The notes: generated from the sequence alone by a model not told the origin. Numbered from the stretch's first letter, positions 11,237 to 22,840 are shown. The stretch is 64,000 bases of DNA from Callorhinus ursinus (GCF_003265705.1 NW_020312827.1:17138138-17202137); one strand, 5' to 3'. Program-made: numbers and translations.

Positions 11237-11260
11237 TTTGAGCCAATATTTTGGCTCAAA
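11237..11260. other. Perfect 10-bp stem hairpin
   Basis: tttgagccaa (11237-11246) and ttggctcaaa (11251-11260) are exact reverse complements separated by tatt. No T-tract or known RNA context, so the role is unknown. Confidence 0.7.
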
Positions 11261-12465
11261 TTTCAGATTTTTTGTTGGCCTCTAGCATTTAGGTATAAAA
11301 CAGCCTGCCCAGAACCATAAAAACAAGGGGCGTTTCAAAATCCACTTGTGTAGGGAGACATGAGTGTTTCAGGAGTCTGAGAAAGTAAGCTGGAGTCAGC
11401 ATGCAAGGGCTTTTAATATTAAGGTCACTCTCCTAGACCAGCTCTCGCACATTAACGATACATGGTGGCAGTGACCTGGACATCTCAGCATGAGGCAGAC
11501 TCCACAGGCAACCTTGGGCTAGAGATCCCACTGGGCTGGCTGGGACTTCCTCAGGGGTGCACTGTGGTCAGGGCTATTTCTAACCAACTCTCTGTCCTTC
11601 CCTTTCTTTCTTCTCAGGTGTCAGACCTACAATGATCAAAGATTTTCTTGCCAAATCCTGCACTCTCCACCTTTATCTTTCAGAGGCATTGTTACAATAC
11701 ACTCCCTGTGCTTCTGCACCTGGGTATCTGCTTCCTGTAGGGCCCAGCTGTCAGAGGGACATGATCTAAGGTACTTTGCCTGGCTTGGGAGTCATCACAA
11801 ACTCAACCGATAATGCCTATCCAAGCTGGTTCCTTTATCTTTCCCATGCAAACTTTGCAGGCAGGCAGTCTCCAACCTATGCGGGAGATGCTGCCTCTAA
11901 TACATATTCCATTTATTCAGGCCTTGACTCATCTCCTGTTTTCTATCTCCCATGATTCCATGCATTCAAATCCTAGTATCTCAAGATTCAGTTGAATCCT
12001 ACAGACTTTGTGAATACCAAGCAGATTTATAAAATCTCTAGAATTCTCTTGCATTTACAGGAAAAACCTCATAGCCTATCTCTTAAATATTTCAAGAGTT
12101 TATTTAATTTTAATATTCTCGAGGTCAATTAATAAATCTTTTACATACTTTTCCTCTCTTATCAGCTAGTAGATTTCCGGGTACATAGTAGATTTAATTT
12201 TTTGGTTGTTGGTTGTGGTGATTCAGACCTTTGAACCAACAATTGAAATGCTTTGAAAATAATTGAAATAGGCTAGTGTAATAGCAGCTACTATCAGATG
12301 TAAAAGTAAAGAGCTGGACCTCAGGGCTTATAAGGAAGCAGTCATGTTTCTAATTAAATTTCAGACTTGATAGGAGGTTGTCCTGTGATTCAGTGATAAT
12401 GAGAAGTCTGGACACAGAGAGGAAGTGTAATATAGAAGTGGCTTTATCATATAGATCACATAAGA
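11261..12465. other. Unassigned sequence, partly GC-richer
   Basis: The part at 11300-11960 is less AT-rich and may be a decayed repeat, but I cannot assign a family or see an intact frame. Confidence 0.4.
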
Positions 12466-12512
12466 TATTTATATGTGTATATATATGTATATATAGATAA
12501 AATATATATATA
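12466..12512. repeat. AT-rich (TATA)n low-complexity tract
   Basis: Runs of TATATG/TATATA with a G here and there. Confidence 0.8.
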
Positions 12513-14225
12513 AAGCACCTACAACCTTAACCAAAGTGGTTTTATTAACCGCTCTACTAAGGCAAACTACTCTCTGGAGGAAGGAAGAAACACAAATAAT
12601 CTTTGCCTTATATTTTTTCAAAGTCACGATTTATTTAATGAGTTTGAAATAGGATCTTTTTCAGGAAGTAATCTTGACAAACATATGCTTATCTCCTTTT
12701 GACAGCAACAATAAACTTAGAGTCAAGAAAGCAAGGATTAGAGAGAAAAAAAACGTTTGTGAGTTAGGTGTGTTGTGTGTGTGTCTGCAAGCCTGGGTCC
12801 ACTTAGCTCGGGGAAAGTCGGATGTATCACCACGAAAAGAAATCTGAGGACTCTCTTTCATGAGTTCTGTTTGTGTTCTGGAGGGCATATGACTCAATAA
12901 GACAGCATTTACTGGACTCTAGGGAAAGAAAACAAAGGGGGTTTGAAAACCTGGCACTCGACAGGAAAGCTGGCTCTTCTCCTGCAGGTTGGCAAGGCAG
13001 GCGTTGGGAAACTTGGAGCCCTGAGCTCCCTCAAGTACGAAGAGATCATGACCCAGGAAGAACACACATTTCAGGGCAATGGTTTAGGGTGCTTCACTTC
13101 CTGATGGTTGGTTTTTCGTTTTCTTCAAACTGGGAACCAAGCACCAAGGAAAAGAAAATTTATGAAAGAGATTGTTCTGCCCATTCATAATTGGAATATT
13201 ATGCCAATTCATAAAAATTTAGTATAAAGTCTCTTTTGAGAGTCATTTTTAAAATCACCATAATCTTTTTGTTTGGCAAAGCCAGTTCAGTAGCAATATG
13301 GATAAATGGCATTCCCTACCATTTTTTTTGTTTGTTTTTTGTTTTTTAATGTGGTCCTTCTGCTTCACATTTTCAAAACCTGTTACTGACAAGGATCTGC
13401 TTCCCAAACAGAATATTTTAGTTTAATGGGGATTTCTACCAAAAATAAATAACAGAATTACTCTTTAAGATAATCTTATTTACATAAATGTATATAAAAT
13501 CTCATCATCCAAATATCTTATTTTTATGTTATCGACAAGAAATGGAAATTTTGAAACTTGACTGTAATCTTGGTGGGCTCAATTCATAGCAAAAACATAA
13601 TAGCAATCATTCAATTCTCTCTTTTCTTTACCCACATAACATTCATTAATTCAGGGATTAGGTTTAGGTATAAGTAAGAGAATTCAAGATACATCTTTAT
13701 GATCTCTGCAATGACTGATAATCTTTACTTAGGAATTATTGTCATGATTCATATGAAACATATTGCTGGAAAGTAGAGGCTTTCCAATTATCTCTGAGGA
13801 GTTCCAAAGTCAAGTCCAACAAACAAGGGTCCACACCCTTCTGTGTGTAGAAAGCAGAAATGAAAGCATTCTTACCATTCATGAAAGGTTTTCTCTTAGA
13901 GACTGTTTCACAAAAGCAGTTATAGACACATTAAGCAAATCTTGCCCCACCTTCTGAAAGAAACTGATTATGTCTGCTTTTTTGCTTAACTAGAACTTAT
14001 GGTGATTGAATTAGGTCCTTTATAGACCTCCTAAGTCATGGATTCTTGATGTTTTAATAATTATCCTTCAATTTACAGTGTCACCTTATATTTCTAAGTA
14101 CTTAAAACCTAAATCTGAACCACTATCATCAGTGTTACCCACTTTGGATTAATATTCCTGAATAAATAATCATTTAGGTACCTGAAAATATGGCAGAAAA
14201 TCAGACAAGAGTATTGTTTAAAAAT
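12513..14225. other. Unassigned sequence, no gene seen
   Basis: Contains chance frames of up to 105 codons near 12873-13190 with no recognisable domain, plus a T/G-rich stretch near 13322-13346. No boundary-defined repeat recognised. Confidence 0.4.
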
Positions 14226-14235
14226 CATAAAAGCT

Positions 14236-14431
14236 GGGGCACCTGGGTGCCTCAGTCAGTTAACAGGCTGCCTTAGGCTCAGGTCATGATCTCAGGCTCC
14301 TGGAATCAAGCCCCATGTTGTTGGGCTCCCTGCTCAGTGAGGAGTCTGCTTCTCCCTCTCCCTCTGCCCCTCCTCCCTGCTTGTGCTCTCAATCTCTCTC
14401 TCTCAAATAAATAAAATCTTGAAAAAAAAAA
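14236..14431 (+). repeat. Carnivore SINEC
   Basis: Full-length head to tail, with several changes in the head (gggtgcctcagtcagttaac). Flanked by caYaaaagct at 14226-14235 and 14432-14441, a 10-bp duplication with one difference. Confidence 0.95.
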
Positions 14432-14441
14432 CACAAAAGCT

Positions 14442-15311
14442 TCTTATAAAATGTCCTGCTCCAGTAATAAATGCAGTGCAAGATAATGCAAACCATATGT
14501 AATCTTTAAGAAATGTATTCTAGGTGATGATTAAGAAATAATTCCATTTTACTACAGTAGTTGACAAACTTTTTTTTTACATGCTTTACTTTAAAATAGA
14601 ATAAAAACATCATATTACAATGATATCTCTCAGAACATGAACTTCTTGGAAAACTTAGCAAAGTAAGTTTTACCGAGCAAATATTATGCCTATAATAATC
14701 AGGATGCAACAAAAACTTGAAGCCAAAATAAAAAGGAATGCAGTTTTCTAAAGAATTCAGATCCTGGAGGTAGGGAGCGTTAGATCCTAGTATACAGCTT
14801 CCAGCAAAGGAAACAAAGAGCATGTGTGGCATGTGACCTGAGGGTCATAGCACCCTTCTGCTTTGGGCAATCCAAACAGCTCCCAAAGCTTTGGCCAGAA
14901 GGCGAGCCATGCTACAGGCTAACTCAAACAGCACTTTCAGAATTTTGATATATCTGCCAAAGTAAGCTATCAATCAACATTTATGAGAGTCACACAAATA
15001 TCTCTACTACTGTATCCCATCCCTCCAAAGGGTGTTAATTCATTCAGAGTACTGGGTAGGACAATTCAAATATTGTCTGTAGAAAAGATTAATATTTGAA
15101 TCCTTTCTAAATGATTCACCCACCTGGCTTTGGTAATGTTAGTTTAATAGACATAAGTGGCTTAAACTTCGTTTCTCTTAAAGGTACACTTAAGCATATG
15201 TCTCAAATGTGACAGTACTGTCACCTCCTTGTCGGTAGGTGGGAGATGACATAAGACCCAGAGGCATATGTATAGGGAGGGTAGAGTGAGAAAAAGACAT
15301 CTCCGAGTCCT
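14442..15311. other. Unassigned sequence
   Basis: AT-rich, with a short T-run near 14570. A 108-codon minus-strand frame here has no recognisable protein feature. Confidence 0.45.
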
Positions 15312-15482
15312 CCTTAAAATTTAGTGTGACTCAGAATCACCCAAGGGTCATTAAGAATGCAGAATCTGGGTCTGACACCCAGTAATTCTGATTCAGAAAG
15401 TCAAGGGTACCATTAGGTTTAGGAATCTGAATATCTAACAAGGACTTTTGGTAATTCTGATGCCAGGCGTCTGGGGGCCATC
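15312..15482 (-). mobile_element. MER20-like hAT-Charlie relic
   Basis: tcagaatcacccaagggtc, then aattctgattcagaaagtc, then ggaatctgaatatctaacaa, then gtaattctgatgcc, then tctgggggcca follow the MER20 layout in reverse. Terminal repeats are eroded. Confidence 0.55.
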
Positions 15483-15769
15483 GCTGGAAGAGTTCAGCTT
15501 TACGTAAATGAGGGCTTTTGATCTCTTACCTAACCTCAGCTTCCTTTTAAAAATAACCTTCGAGTTAGAGAAGCTATAAAGTGGTCCTGATGTTCTTGAA
15601 GACCAGTAGGTAGTTGACTCATCTTCTGTCCCATGGGCACTAATTGACATTTATCCTCAGCACACTAACTTCCAAAGCACACGTATTTAATGACGGAATG
15701 AGCCTGTGGTTATAAGCTTCATAAATGGAACTATACACAGCAGTGGTGGACTTTTTATTTATATACTCA
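15483..15769. other. Unassigned short spacer
   Basis: No feature recognised. Confidence 0.4.
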
Positions 15770-16490
15770 TTTCAAAGGGAAGCCAGAGCAGTCAGCTGTA
15801 TGCAGTCTATTTACTAAACAGAGTTTAAACAATGGGCGTAGATGGAGGTTCTTTCAGCTTAATGTCTATCAGATGATTAAAAATGTTTCCAGCAAAATGG
15901 TAATACCTGTAAAATAATGAGGGTACAGCCTGTGCTTAATTTATTCCAAACATTGCAAGATTTTCACATTAGCATTAATGGCTTGCTTGTAGCGGAACCC
16001 TAGAGGCCACATAAAATAATAGGAGGCTCAAAAGTTGTAGCTAAAAAGGAAGTGTTAAAAAAAAAAATTGTGCACACTGTTTGTGGTGTGCTCTACCAAA
16101 AGATTGTGGTTCAATGTTCACATTGTTCTCTCCAGACAGTACTAATTTGTTTCCAATTAAAAGAAAATGGATTGCAAATGACTTCACAGAGCAGCTCGGT
16201 CAAAGAAATAAGGCTTGGTTTATAATGATGCCTCAGGAGCAGCGATCCTGCTGCAGGGCACAAATTGAGGCCTCATTGGACAGAGTAGCTGTGTCTAAAG
16301 AGAAGAGTTTGAGTCACTCTGGTCCTGGAATTTATTGTGCTGTTTAAGCTAATTAGCATTTTCTATTTAGGTAGTTTGCAGAGGCTTATAGCTCTTTGTG
16401 GAGAGTAGAGATTAATAAACTGGCATCGTAATTTATTTTGAGTAATTGTTAATGTTTACCCTCATTTTGAATAGTATAAAACTTTTTAAC
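15770..16490. promoter_or_regulatory. Repeat-free block, candidate conserved non-coding element
   Basis: About 700 bp without any repeat signature, carrying a perfect palindrome gctaattagc at 16348-16357 (homeodomain-type TAATTA core) plus other AT cores. Regulatory function is inference only; cross-species alignment is needed to decide. Confidence 0.25.
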
Positions 16491-17426
16491 CCTTTGTCAT
16501 GGGAAGGTAATTGTTTCCTTATGATCTTCATCTCTTTGATATCTGGACAATGAGCTATGAAGCAAGTATCTGATGAAGTAAGGGAGACAGGGAGAAAGGA
16601 AGTGCTCTCACTGATAAAAGACACTGAAGACTTGTGACCCCCTCTCACCCCTGACAAGTAAAAGTTGGGAAATGTTTCTCATTCTCGTGTTTGCATGAAA
16701 GTCCAGGAAACAACAGACATATGGATATTACCAAAAGGAAAGGGAAATGCTCTTGCAATTCAAAAATGAAGATACATATACATAAGCTTAGCTCACCTGC
16801 ATTCTGTTCACCTCCCTTATACAGTTGGGGGGAACTGGGGCATTGACAATTGTTAATTAGAAGCACAGAATTCCTATATTTATTCTCTAGAGAGAATATG
16901 GATCCCCAAGGTATGATGGTGGTCTATGTGGACTTAATTAGCCCTATGCATTAGAGATTCCTGGTCAAAATAATGTCTTTGAAATAAGCAAATTGTTTCT
17001 AATAAGAACAATCCATTGAACTGGATCAAACACTGGAATGCAATGAACTCAAATAGCTATAATTTGCTATGATTTGCTCTGATTTGCTACCAGTGAGGAC
17101 TGTGCTCATAGTTAAAGAAACGAATCCCAACTCAAATTTGCTTAAACAAAACAAAAGGCATTATTGCAATGAAAGGGTTTATTTGGGGAGAAAGAGAACT
17201 CTTCTTGATTTACCAGTTTCAACAAATAAGGATCTTTATCTCTTGAATCTTTAAAGACGGTTAAAACTAATGGCTATTGAACAACCACACATACATCTCA
17301 ATATTGTTTTAAAATAATTTTTCTAAAAGCTATGTTTGTTTAGAGAAAAATATGTTTTTTAAAACTTGGTAAGTGGCATATTTTGTCAATGTTATATCGG
17401 AGAATGGACCTGCCCAAGGCCCTGTT
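16491..17426. other. Unassigned sequence
   Basis: AT-rich, no repeat edge or exon recognised. Confidence 0.45.
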
Positions 17427-17438
17427 TACTATTGTTTA

Positions 17439-17663
17439 TTTATTTATTTATTTATTTATTTTTATTTATTCGTTTTTTTCAGATTTTATTTATTTATTTG
17501 ACAGAGAGACAGCGAGAGAGAGAACACAAGCAGGGGGAGTGAGAGAGGGAGAAGCAGGCTTCCCGCTGAGCGGGGAGCCTGATGTGGGGCTCAATCCCAG
17601 GACCCTGGGATCATGACCTGAGCCGAAAGCAGACGTTTAACGACTGAGCCACCCAGGAGCCCC
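17439..17663 (-). repeat. Carnivore SINEC, reverse, with (TTTA)n tail
   Basis: The plus strand reads from a TTTA-rich tail through agattttatttatttatttg to the reversed head, cgactgagccacccaggagc. Flanks tactaYtgttta at 17427-17438 and 17664-17675 form a 12-bp duplication with one difference. Confidence 0.97.
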
Positions 17664-17675
17664 TACTACTGTTTA

Positions 17676-18134
17676 AAATTTCAATTCAGTGAGGTTACAT
17701 ACTGACATGCAGATTTTTATCCAGTAGAGATCCAAAAAAACTTTGTCTAGTAAAATGTTAGTCCCCAAATTATGGTTTATTGCCCTATAGGACAATAACC
17801 AATTTTGTACCTAATTTATTAATCTTATCCTAATGTTCATCTATTAAATTAACTATAACTAAATTAACCTAGATCCACAAAAACTCTTTAAACTGATCTT
17901 AATATCTTACTGGTTCCCTCATTAACTAAAGAATTGAATAAAATCTTCCACAAGGGTGCATGCTTCCTTTTACACTTGCATGGGACTCTTGATTTTACAT
18001 TGTTGTTTGTATTGGTTTCCAGGTAAAATTGGTATTATTTGGCACAATATGTATGCACAGCCAGTAGGAAGGCAGATAGAAGACCTTATTGGCAACCCAA
18101 GGAAAACAGATGTATAATGAATTTAAAATAAAAT
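17676..18134. other. Unassigned AT-rich spacer
   Basis: No feature recognised. Confidence 0.45.
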
Positions 18135-18330
18135 GGGGATGCCTGGATAGCTTAGTTGGTGAAGCATCTGCCTTCGGCTCAAGTCATGATCGAGGGGTCC
18201 TGGGATCGAGTCCTGCATGGGGTTCCTTGCTCAGTGGGCAGCCTGCTTCTCCCTCTGCTTGTTGTTCCCCCTACTTGTACTCTCTCTCTTTCTCTCTCTC
18301 TCTCTGACAAATAAATAAATAACATTAAAA
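18135..18330 (+). repeat. Carnivore SINEC
   Basis: Head ggggatgcctggatagctta is mutated in the A box; the body and tail are clear. Flanking aaaataaaa(t) at 18125-18134 and from 18331 is a plausible low-complexity duplication. Confidence 0.93.
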
Positions 18331-18354
18331 AAAATAAAACAAAGAAGAGTAATA

Positions 18355-18440
18355 AATTCTATGGAGTACACCCTCGATGCCCGGCAATATTCTAAGTACT
18401 TTATAAGACCGATGCCTTATATGTCCACAGACTCAACTCA
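18355..18440 (-). repeat. Possible MIR fragment, reverse
   Basis: gcccggcaatattctaagta followed by ctttataagaccgatgcctt resembles the reversed MIR 3' half. Confidence 0.4.
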
Positions 18441-18587
18441 GCAGTACAAATATCTTTCCTGACTTTAGAAATATTTTGTCAGCCACATCAAAATAAACAG
18501 TGATCAGCTCCAATAAGCACATTAGGTCTCCAGAATTAAGACTATCTCTCCCGAGTTAGGAAGCAGGTCCCTTGGGGTGTTTTTATT

Positions 18588-18788
18588 TATTTAATTTTTT
18601 AAGATTTTATTTATTTATTTGACAGAGACAGAGACAGTGAGATCAGGAACACAAGCAGCGGGAGAGGGAGAGGGAGAAGCAGGCTTCCCGCCGAGCAAGA
18701 AGCCTGATGTGGGACTCGATCCCAAGACGCTGGGATCATGACCTGAACCAAAGGCAGACGCTTAACAACTGAATCACCCAGGCACCCA
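18588..18788 (-). repeat. Carnivore SINEC, reverse
   Basis: aagattttatttatttattt leads into the reversed body and ends tgaatcacccaggcaccca. It is the third SINE in 1.35 kb, and strands alternate -, +, -. Confidence 0.95.
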
Positions 18789-18791
18789 TTT

Positions 18792-18817
18792 GTTGTGTTT
18801 TGTTTTGTTTTGTTTTG
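18792..18817. repeat. (GTTTT)n short tandem repeat
   Basis: Four to five gtttt units directly after the SINE head. Confidence 0.85.
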
Positions 18818-19039
18818 AACTATAGTTTAGAGCCCAGCTGTCTGTTCAGTATCTCCTATATCCTATATTTGCTGGTAACGCAAGGAGGGAGAGAGTCTGC
18901 TGGTCCTCGATAGACAAGGACGATAGCAATTTAAAATGTTACCCTCTCACCTTCTACATTTTCCCTGGCCTCAGTCAGTCCATAACTGAATCCATTTATT
19001 TAATAATTTTATGTGTGAAAGAGAGAACTACAGTCATTG

Positions 19040-19160
19040 CAGTTTTAAAATAGGAATGTAGGAGAGTGAAATAGCTTCCCTAGGGCTGCCACTTCCGCAG
19101 CAGAAGCCAAATCAAGATTAGCCCTCAGACTTTCTCAGTTTTAAACCTGTTTTCTGTAAA
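19040..19160 (-). repeat. Possible MIR fragment, reverse
   Basis: agttttaaaataggaatgta, then gtgaaatagcttccctaggg, then agccctcagactttctcag is a weak reverse MIR match. Confidence 0.35.
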
Positions 19161-19465
19161 GAAATTACCATGACAGTGCTTTAAACCCAGAGGGCTATCA
19201 GTAGTCTGGCTAAAAGTTTCGCGTTAGTAGAGCTGTTATTTTCCAAACTTGGAGGAAGAACACCGTTTTCTGGGTTCTGCTGAAGTAATAGGCGGCTCTT
19301 GCAACAGGTGCCCCTGGGAATAGGTGGACAGACAAAACGAAATGAGAAAGTCAAGGGCATATTCAAAAGGAGTTGTAAAGAATGATGCTGGATTAGAGAC
19401 ATGGACAATTGTCCGAGATAGAGCTGAGACTGAAATCATAAAGAGACTTTCAAAAAGATCCTCTT

Positions 19466-19671
19466 CTTCAATATGGACTCTGAGAAACCAACTGAGGGTT
19501 CTAGAGGGGAGGGGGTTGGGGGTATGGGTTAGCCTGGTGATAGGTATTAAGGAGGGCACGTATTGAATGGAGCACTGGGTGTTACAAGCAATGAATCGTG
19601 GAACACCACATCAAAAACTAATGATGTAATTAATGTATGGTGATTAACATAACATAATAAAATAAAACTTA
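19466..19671 (+). mobile_element. L1 LINE 3' end, 5'-truncated
   Basis: ctctgagaaaccaactgagg, ggttagcctggtgatagg, ttaaggagggcacgtattga, gcactgggtgttacaagc and aacataataaaataaa form the 3' UTR end of a carnivore L1. Flanks near gatcctctt (19457-19465) and aatcctctt (19673-19681) look like the duplicated target. Confidence 0.85.
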
Positions 19672-19681
19672 AAATCCTCTT

Positions 19682-20934
19682 TTTTTTTTAACTTGCAGTG
19701 TTAGGTTTTGCTCACTGATTATCTCTGTGCAACCTCTGGGAAGGCTGGTAGAATAATTAGCACCAGGGTTTCTGGGTTAAAGAAAAAAACAAAAAAACAA
19801 AAAACCTTCAGTCTTCTGATTGATCATCTGGTTTATTTTTTCTTCTCTTTTTTGGTCCTTCTTTACCCCTACCATGCACAGTGGGAGGTCGAAATAGAGC
19901 TAGAGGAGAGGAAACAAACAATCTTGGTCTCCTTTGAATTCTTAAGGAAGACCTAGAGTAATTTACAAATGTGGGCCTGAAGATAGTATGTTTTTTTTTT
20001 CTTTTTTTAGGTTGCTTTTTAAATATCATTATTAGTGCATTTTAATATTTTGAACTTTTATAAAAACATTTCCATCAAGGAAAGCATCATTTGTCAGTTT
20101 GGGGAACAGCATTCACACTGAGGTCAGAACTGAATAAAAACTTTTCATTTGAGAGAAAAATGGACAGCTTCTATTCTCTCCTGGATTTAACTGAACAGGA
20201 GACTGAGATACAGAAAGTTCATCGCTGAACTGATTCCACTGCCTTCTTTGTGGCTGAAGGGAATGCTCACAATGAGATCCTTCTCTTTTCACCACACCAG
20301 AGGACCTGAATTTTTCATTGTGTGGTTGAAAATAAAGAAGATCAAGTAGGTACTTCAGAATTGAAGTACAGACATTTAGGAAAGTTCCTCTTTCTTCATT
20401 ATGATGAAATATGTTGTTACTCTTTATGTCCTAATAAATAAATCTTCAGAATTTTATATGAGTATGGCTTGTGACAAAGATCAGGCTTAAATATTGTCAA
20501 AGATGAGTTGAACATGTTGCTTTTCACAGGTGATAATATAAATGAACATCTTAGAGTCCCTTGAACCTCCATGTGTTTAATTCTCCAGGTGATAGAATGA
20601 ACCAATTTTCCTTCAGGTTCTTTTTTTCCACAAGGAAAATTCTAGGAAAATTTTGAGAATCTTTTGTATTGCTAGGCAAAACTGTTTGGGACAAAAGAAA
20701 TAAAATGAACTCTTCAGTGGGTTCAATGAGTAGGGCTACTCAGTTTCAGAGATATTGTAGAAGAAATGAAGAAAGTCATTCTGCCACTTAGATTCTGATG
20801 AGAGGAAAAAAAAAACAAAAACAAAAACCAGAATGTAAGGAAAGGCACAAAGGAAAAAGGCTGGAAAATGAGAGAAGGTTGTGCCATATTAGAGCAGCTA
20901 AAAATAGAAAAACAAAAGAGGAATTGTGCCCTCG
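19682..20934. other. Unassigned sequence with A/T-rich tracts
   Basis: Holds poly-T (19681-19690), an A-rich stretch (19780-19805) and a second T-run near 19990. The minus-strand Lys-rich frame near 19808-20029 comes from these tracts. Confidence 0.45.
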
Positions 20935-21251
20935 GTTAAATGGTGACTCTCCCCACTCCACAAGGTCCACATTTCTAATCCCTGGAATCTACTACCGTTA
21001 TTTTATATAACACAAGGTGGGATTAAGTTAAGGATCTTGAAAGAAAGAGCTTTATCCTAGATTATCTGTGTGGCTTTAAATGGAATCAGGTGTATCCTTG
21101 TAAGAAAGATACACAGGAGAGAAGACAAGAAGAAAAGGCAATGTGGCCACAAGCCAAAGAATGGCTGGAGCCACCAGAAGCTGAAAGAGGCAAGGAAAGT
21201 TTCTCCCCTACAGCCTCTGAAGAGACTGTGCCCTGGCCAGCACTTTGATTT

Positions 21252-21669
21252 TGTGGCAGGATTTCTTTTCCTTTGGTGCCTGCAGTTCCTGGTCACACTG
21301 CTGCTTCAAAGAATGAAGAGGTAGACTAGATGAAGACTGGTGAGCAGCAAAGCAAAGTTGATTGAGCCATAGTAGTACAGAGCTCCCAAAGAGGGAAGGG
21401 ACCCAAGGGGGTTGCCCCCAGAATTTCTAAGTCTAGGGGATATTGTGGGCTTGTTGACAGGCTGTTTTAATCTGATTAACTCTCCATGTGCCTGTCACCC
21501 AATCAGGTTTTTGTCCCCACTCATCTACCTATCAGGCAGTTGTTCCCACGGGAAAGGGTAGAGAGCTCCTTCCAGGGGGTATAAAATCCTTTTAAGGGTA
21601 GTTTCCTCTTAGGGCCAGTGGTGGTGGTGGGGGGGGGTTGTCCCTACCTGCTTTTCTTCCGACTCTTCA
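21252..21669 (+). mobile_element. 418-bp solo LTR of an endogenous retrovirus
   Basis: Starts tgtggcagg, ends ctcttca, and is flanked by ttgattt (21245-21251) and ttaattt (21670-21676), a target duplication with one change. It carries a TATA box and interrupts an older MLT1 LTR. No internal viral gene is present, as expected after LTR-LTR recombination. Family not identified; orientation is inferred from the TATA box. Confidence 0.75.
21580..21586 (+). promoter_or_regulatory. TATA box of the solo LTR
   Basis: ggggtataaaatcc lies about 330 bp into the solo LTR in a GC-richer setting, the usual place for a retroviral LTR core promoter. Activity cannot be judged from sequence. Confidence 0.5.
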
Positions 21670-21832
21670 TTAATTTCAGACTTTTGGCCTCCAGAACTGA
21701 GAAAATGAATGAATCTCTGTGTTTTGAAGCCAAGTGGCTTGTAGTAACTTGCTGAACAGTCACAGGAAACTAATACAGACTGAAAGAAATTCAAAAGTCT
21801 ATATTCTGGTCCTCTTTGGTCTCAATGTTTTG

Positions 21833-21833
<1 letters not shown>

Positions 21834-21872
<39 letters not shown>
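21834..21872. repeat. (TG)n microsatellite
   Basis: An uninterrupted TG run of about 19 units. It generates the Cys-Val repeat frames seen in translation. Confidence 0.98.
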
Positions 21873-21876
<4 letters not shown>

Positions 21877-21911
21877 TTCCCTGAAAATACTGAATACCTC
21901 AGTATTCTGGG

Positions 21912-22425
21912 TGTGACTATGGAAGGGGATCAGAATTTGCCATGCCAGAATATGCCTCTTTGGCATAAGGATTATTTTAGGCTAATTATTTTTAAGAAAA
22001 AGCAGACAGAGAAGTTCTGAAAGTTATGCTTCTGTTAGAGGCATTTACATTTATAAGGGAAATCCCCATTGACAAAGGTTATTTCCCTCTCCCTCCCTAG
22101 CAGGATGATTAAATCTCTAGAAACTTTGACAGATGGAGAAATCAATAATTGAGATCTACACAACAATCTCGGTTACTGAGCCTTACCTGAAAACCTATCA
22201 TAAGGCTCCCCCCTAATATTTTCTTCTGTCTTTAGCTGGAGATGCTATTTAAGGTGTTGGCTTGGGTACTTGGAGGAGTTACTCTGTTTTCCATATGCAC
22301 AGGAGGTATATATTTTATTAAACTTGTTCGTTTTTCTCCTGTTATTCTATATTTTATTACAGGTGGGTCTCAGCCAAGAACCTAGAATAGTAAAGGAAAA
22401 TTATTTTTTTCTACCATGCACCATG
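21912..22425 (+). mobile_element. ERV-type LTR, about 514 bp
   Basis: Begins tgtgactatggaagggg; contains gccatgccagaatatgcctc, tttggcataaggattatttt, ctcggttactgagccttacc and ctgttttccatatgcacagg, then a polyadenylation-like tattttattaaacttg. The 7-mer ttctggg at 21905-21911 and 22426-22432 may be the target duplication, though the 3' terminus does not read CA. Confidence 0.6.
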
Positions 22426-22554
22426 TTCTGGGGGATTTATGTCTTCTGGCAATAGCTACAATCCGGTATGATTATAGTTCGCATGTGGGTTGAGTGTGTT
22501 GGTGAGAAGAGTATAAATAATGAGACCAGCAGCAGCAACAATAATATTTATCAA

Positions 22555-22840
22555 GTACTTCTCTATCAGTCTGGTCCTGGCAAGGAGCAGAATTTATGTC
22601 AAATGGTTCAAACTAGGAAACTTTAATGACTGCACTACCACCAGAGGCATGGTCAGAGTTAGAGAAACAAAAAGCAGACAAAGGAGGGATGATGCAATAG
22701 CCAGAGGCAACCACCTGCAGGCCAACAACCGCCATCCTTAAGGTTGAAAGGACACAGAGAGGAAAGAGTGTTGAAAAAGCCCAGGACGACTAGACCCATG
22801 GCGGAAGGACTTCTAGGAAGGGGCTGATGCTAGAAGAAAA
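22555..22840. repeat. Probable old LTR fragment, family unknown
   Basis: Purine-rich, with repeat-like phrases (ttcaaactaggaaactttaa; aaccgccatccttaaggttg) I associate with dispersed LTR sequence, but edges and family are unclear. Confidence 0.3.

Larger units (their letters stand above)
20935..21777 (+). mobile_element. MLT1-type LTR, interrupted by a solo LTR
   Basis: The 5' part (20935-21251) has ccacatttctaatccctgga, gtgggattaagttaaggatc, tatcctagattatctgtgtg, ccaccagaagctgaaagagg and ctggccagcactttgatt. The 3' part resumes at 21677 with cagacttttggcctccagaa and ends gaaactaatacag. In intact relatives the two parts are contiguous, so 21252-21669 is an insertion. Confidence 0.8.

Noticed and set aside
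12873..13190. 105-codon plus-strand frame as an exon
   Set aside because: No homology or domain recognised, no convincing splice sites, and the residue mix is that of random GC-richer sequence.
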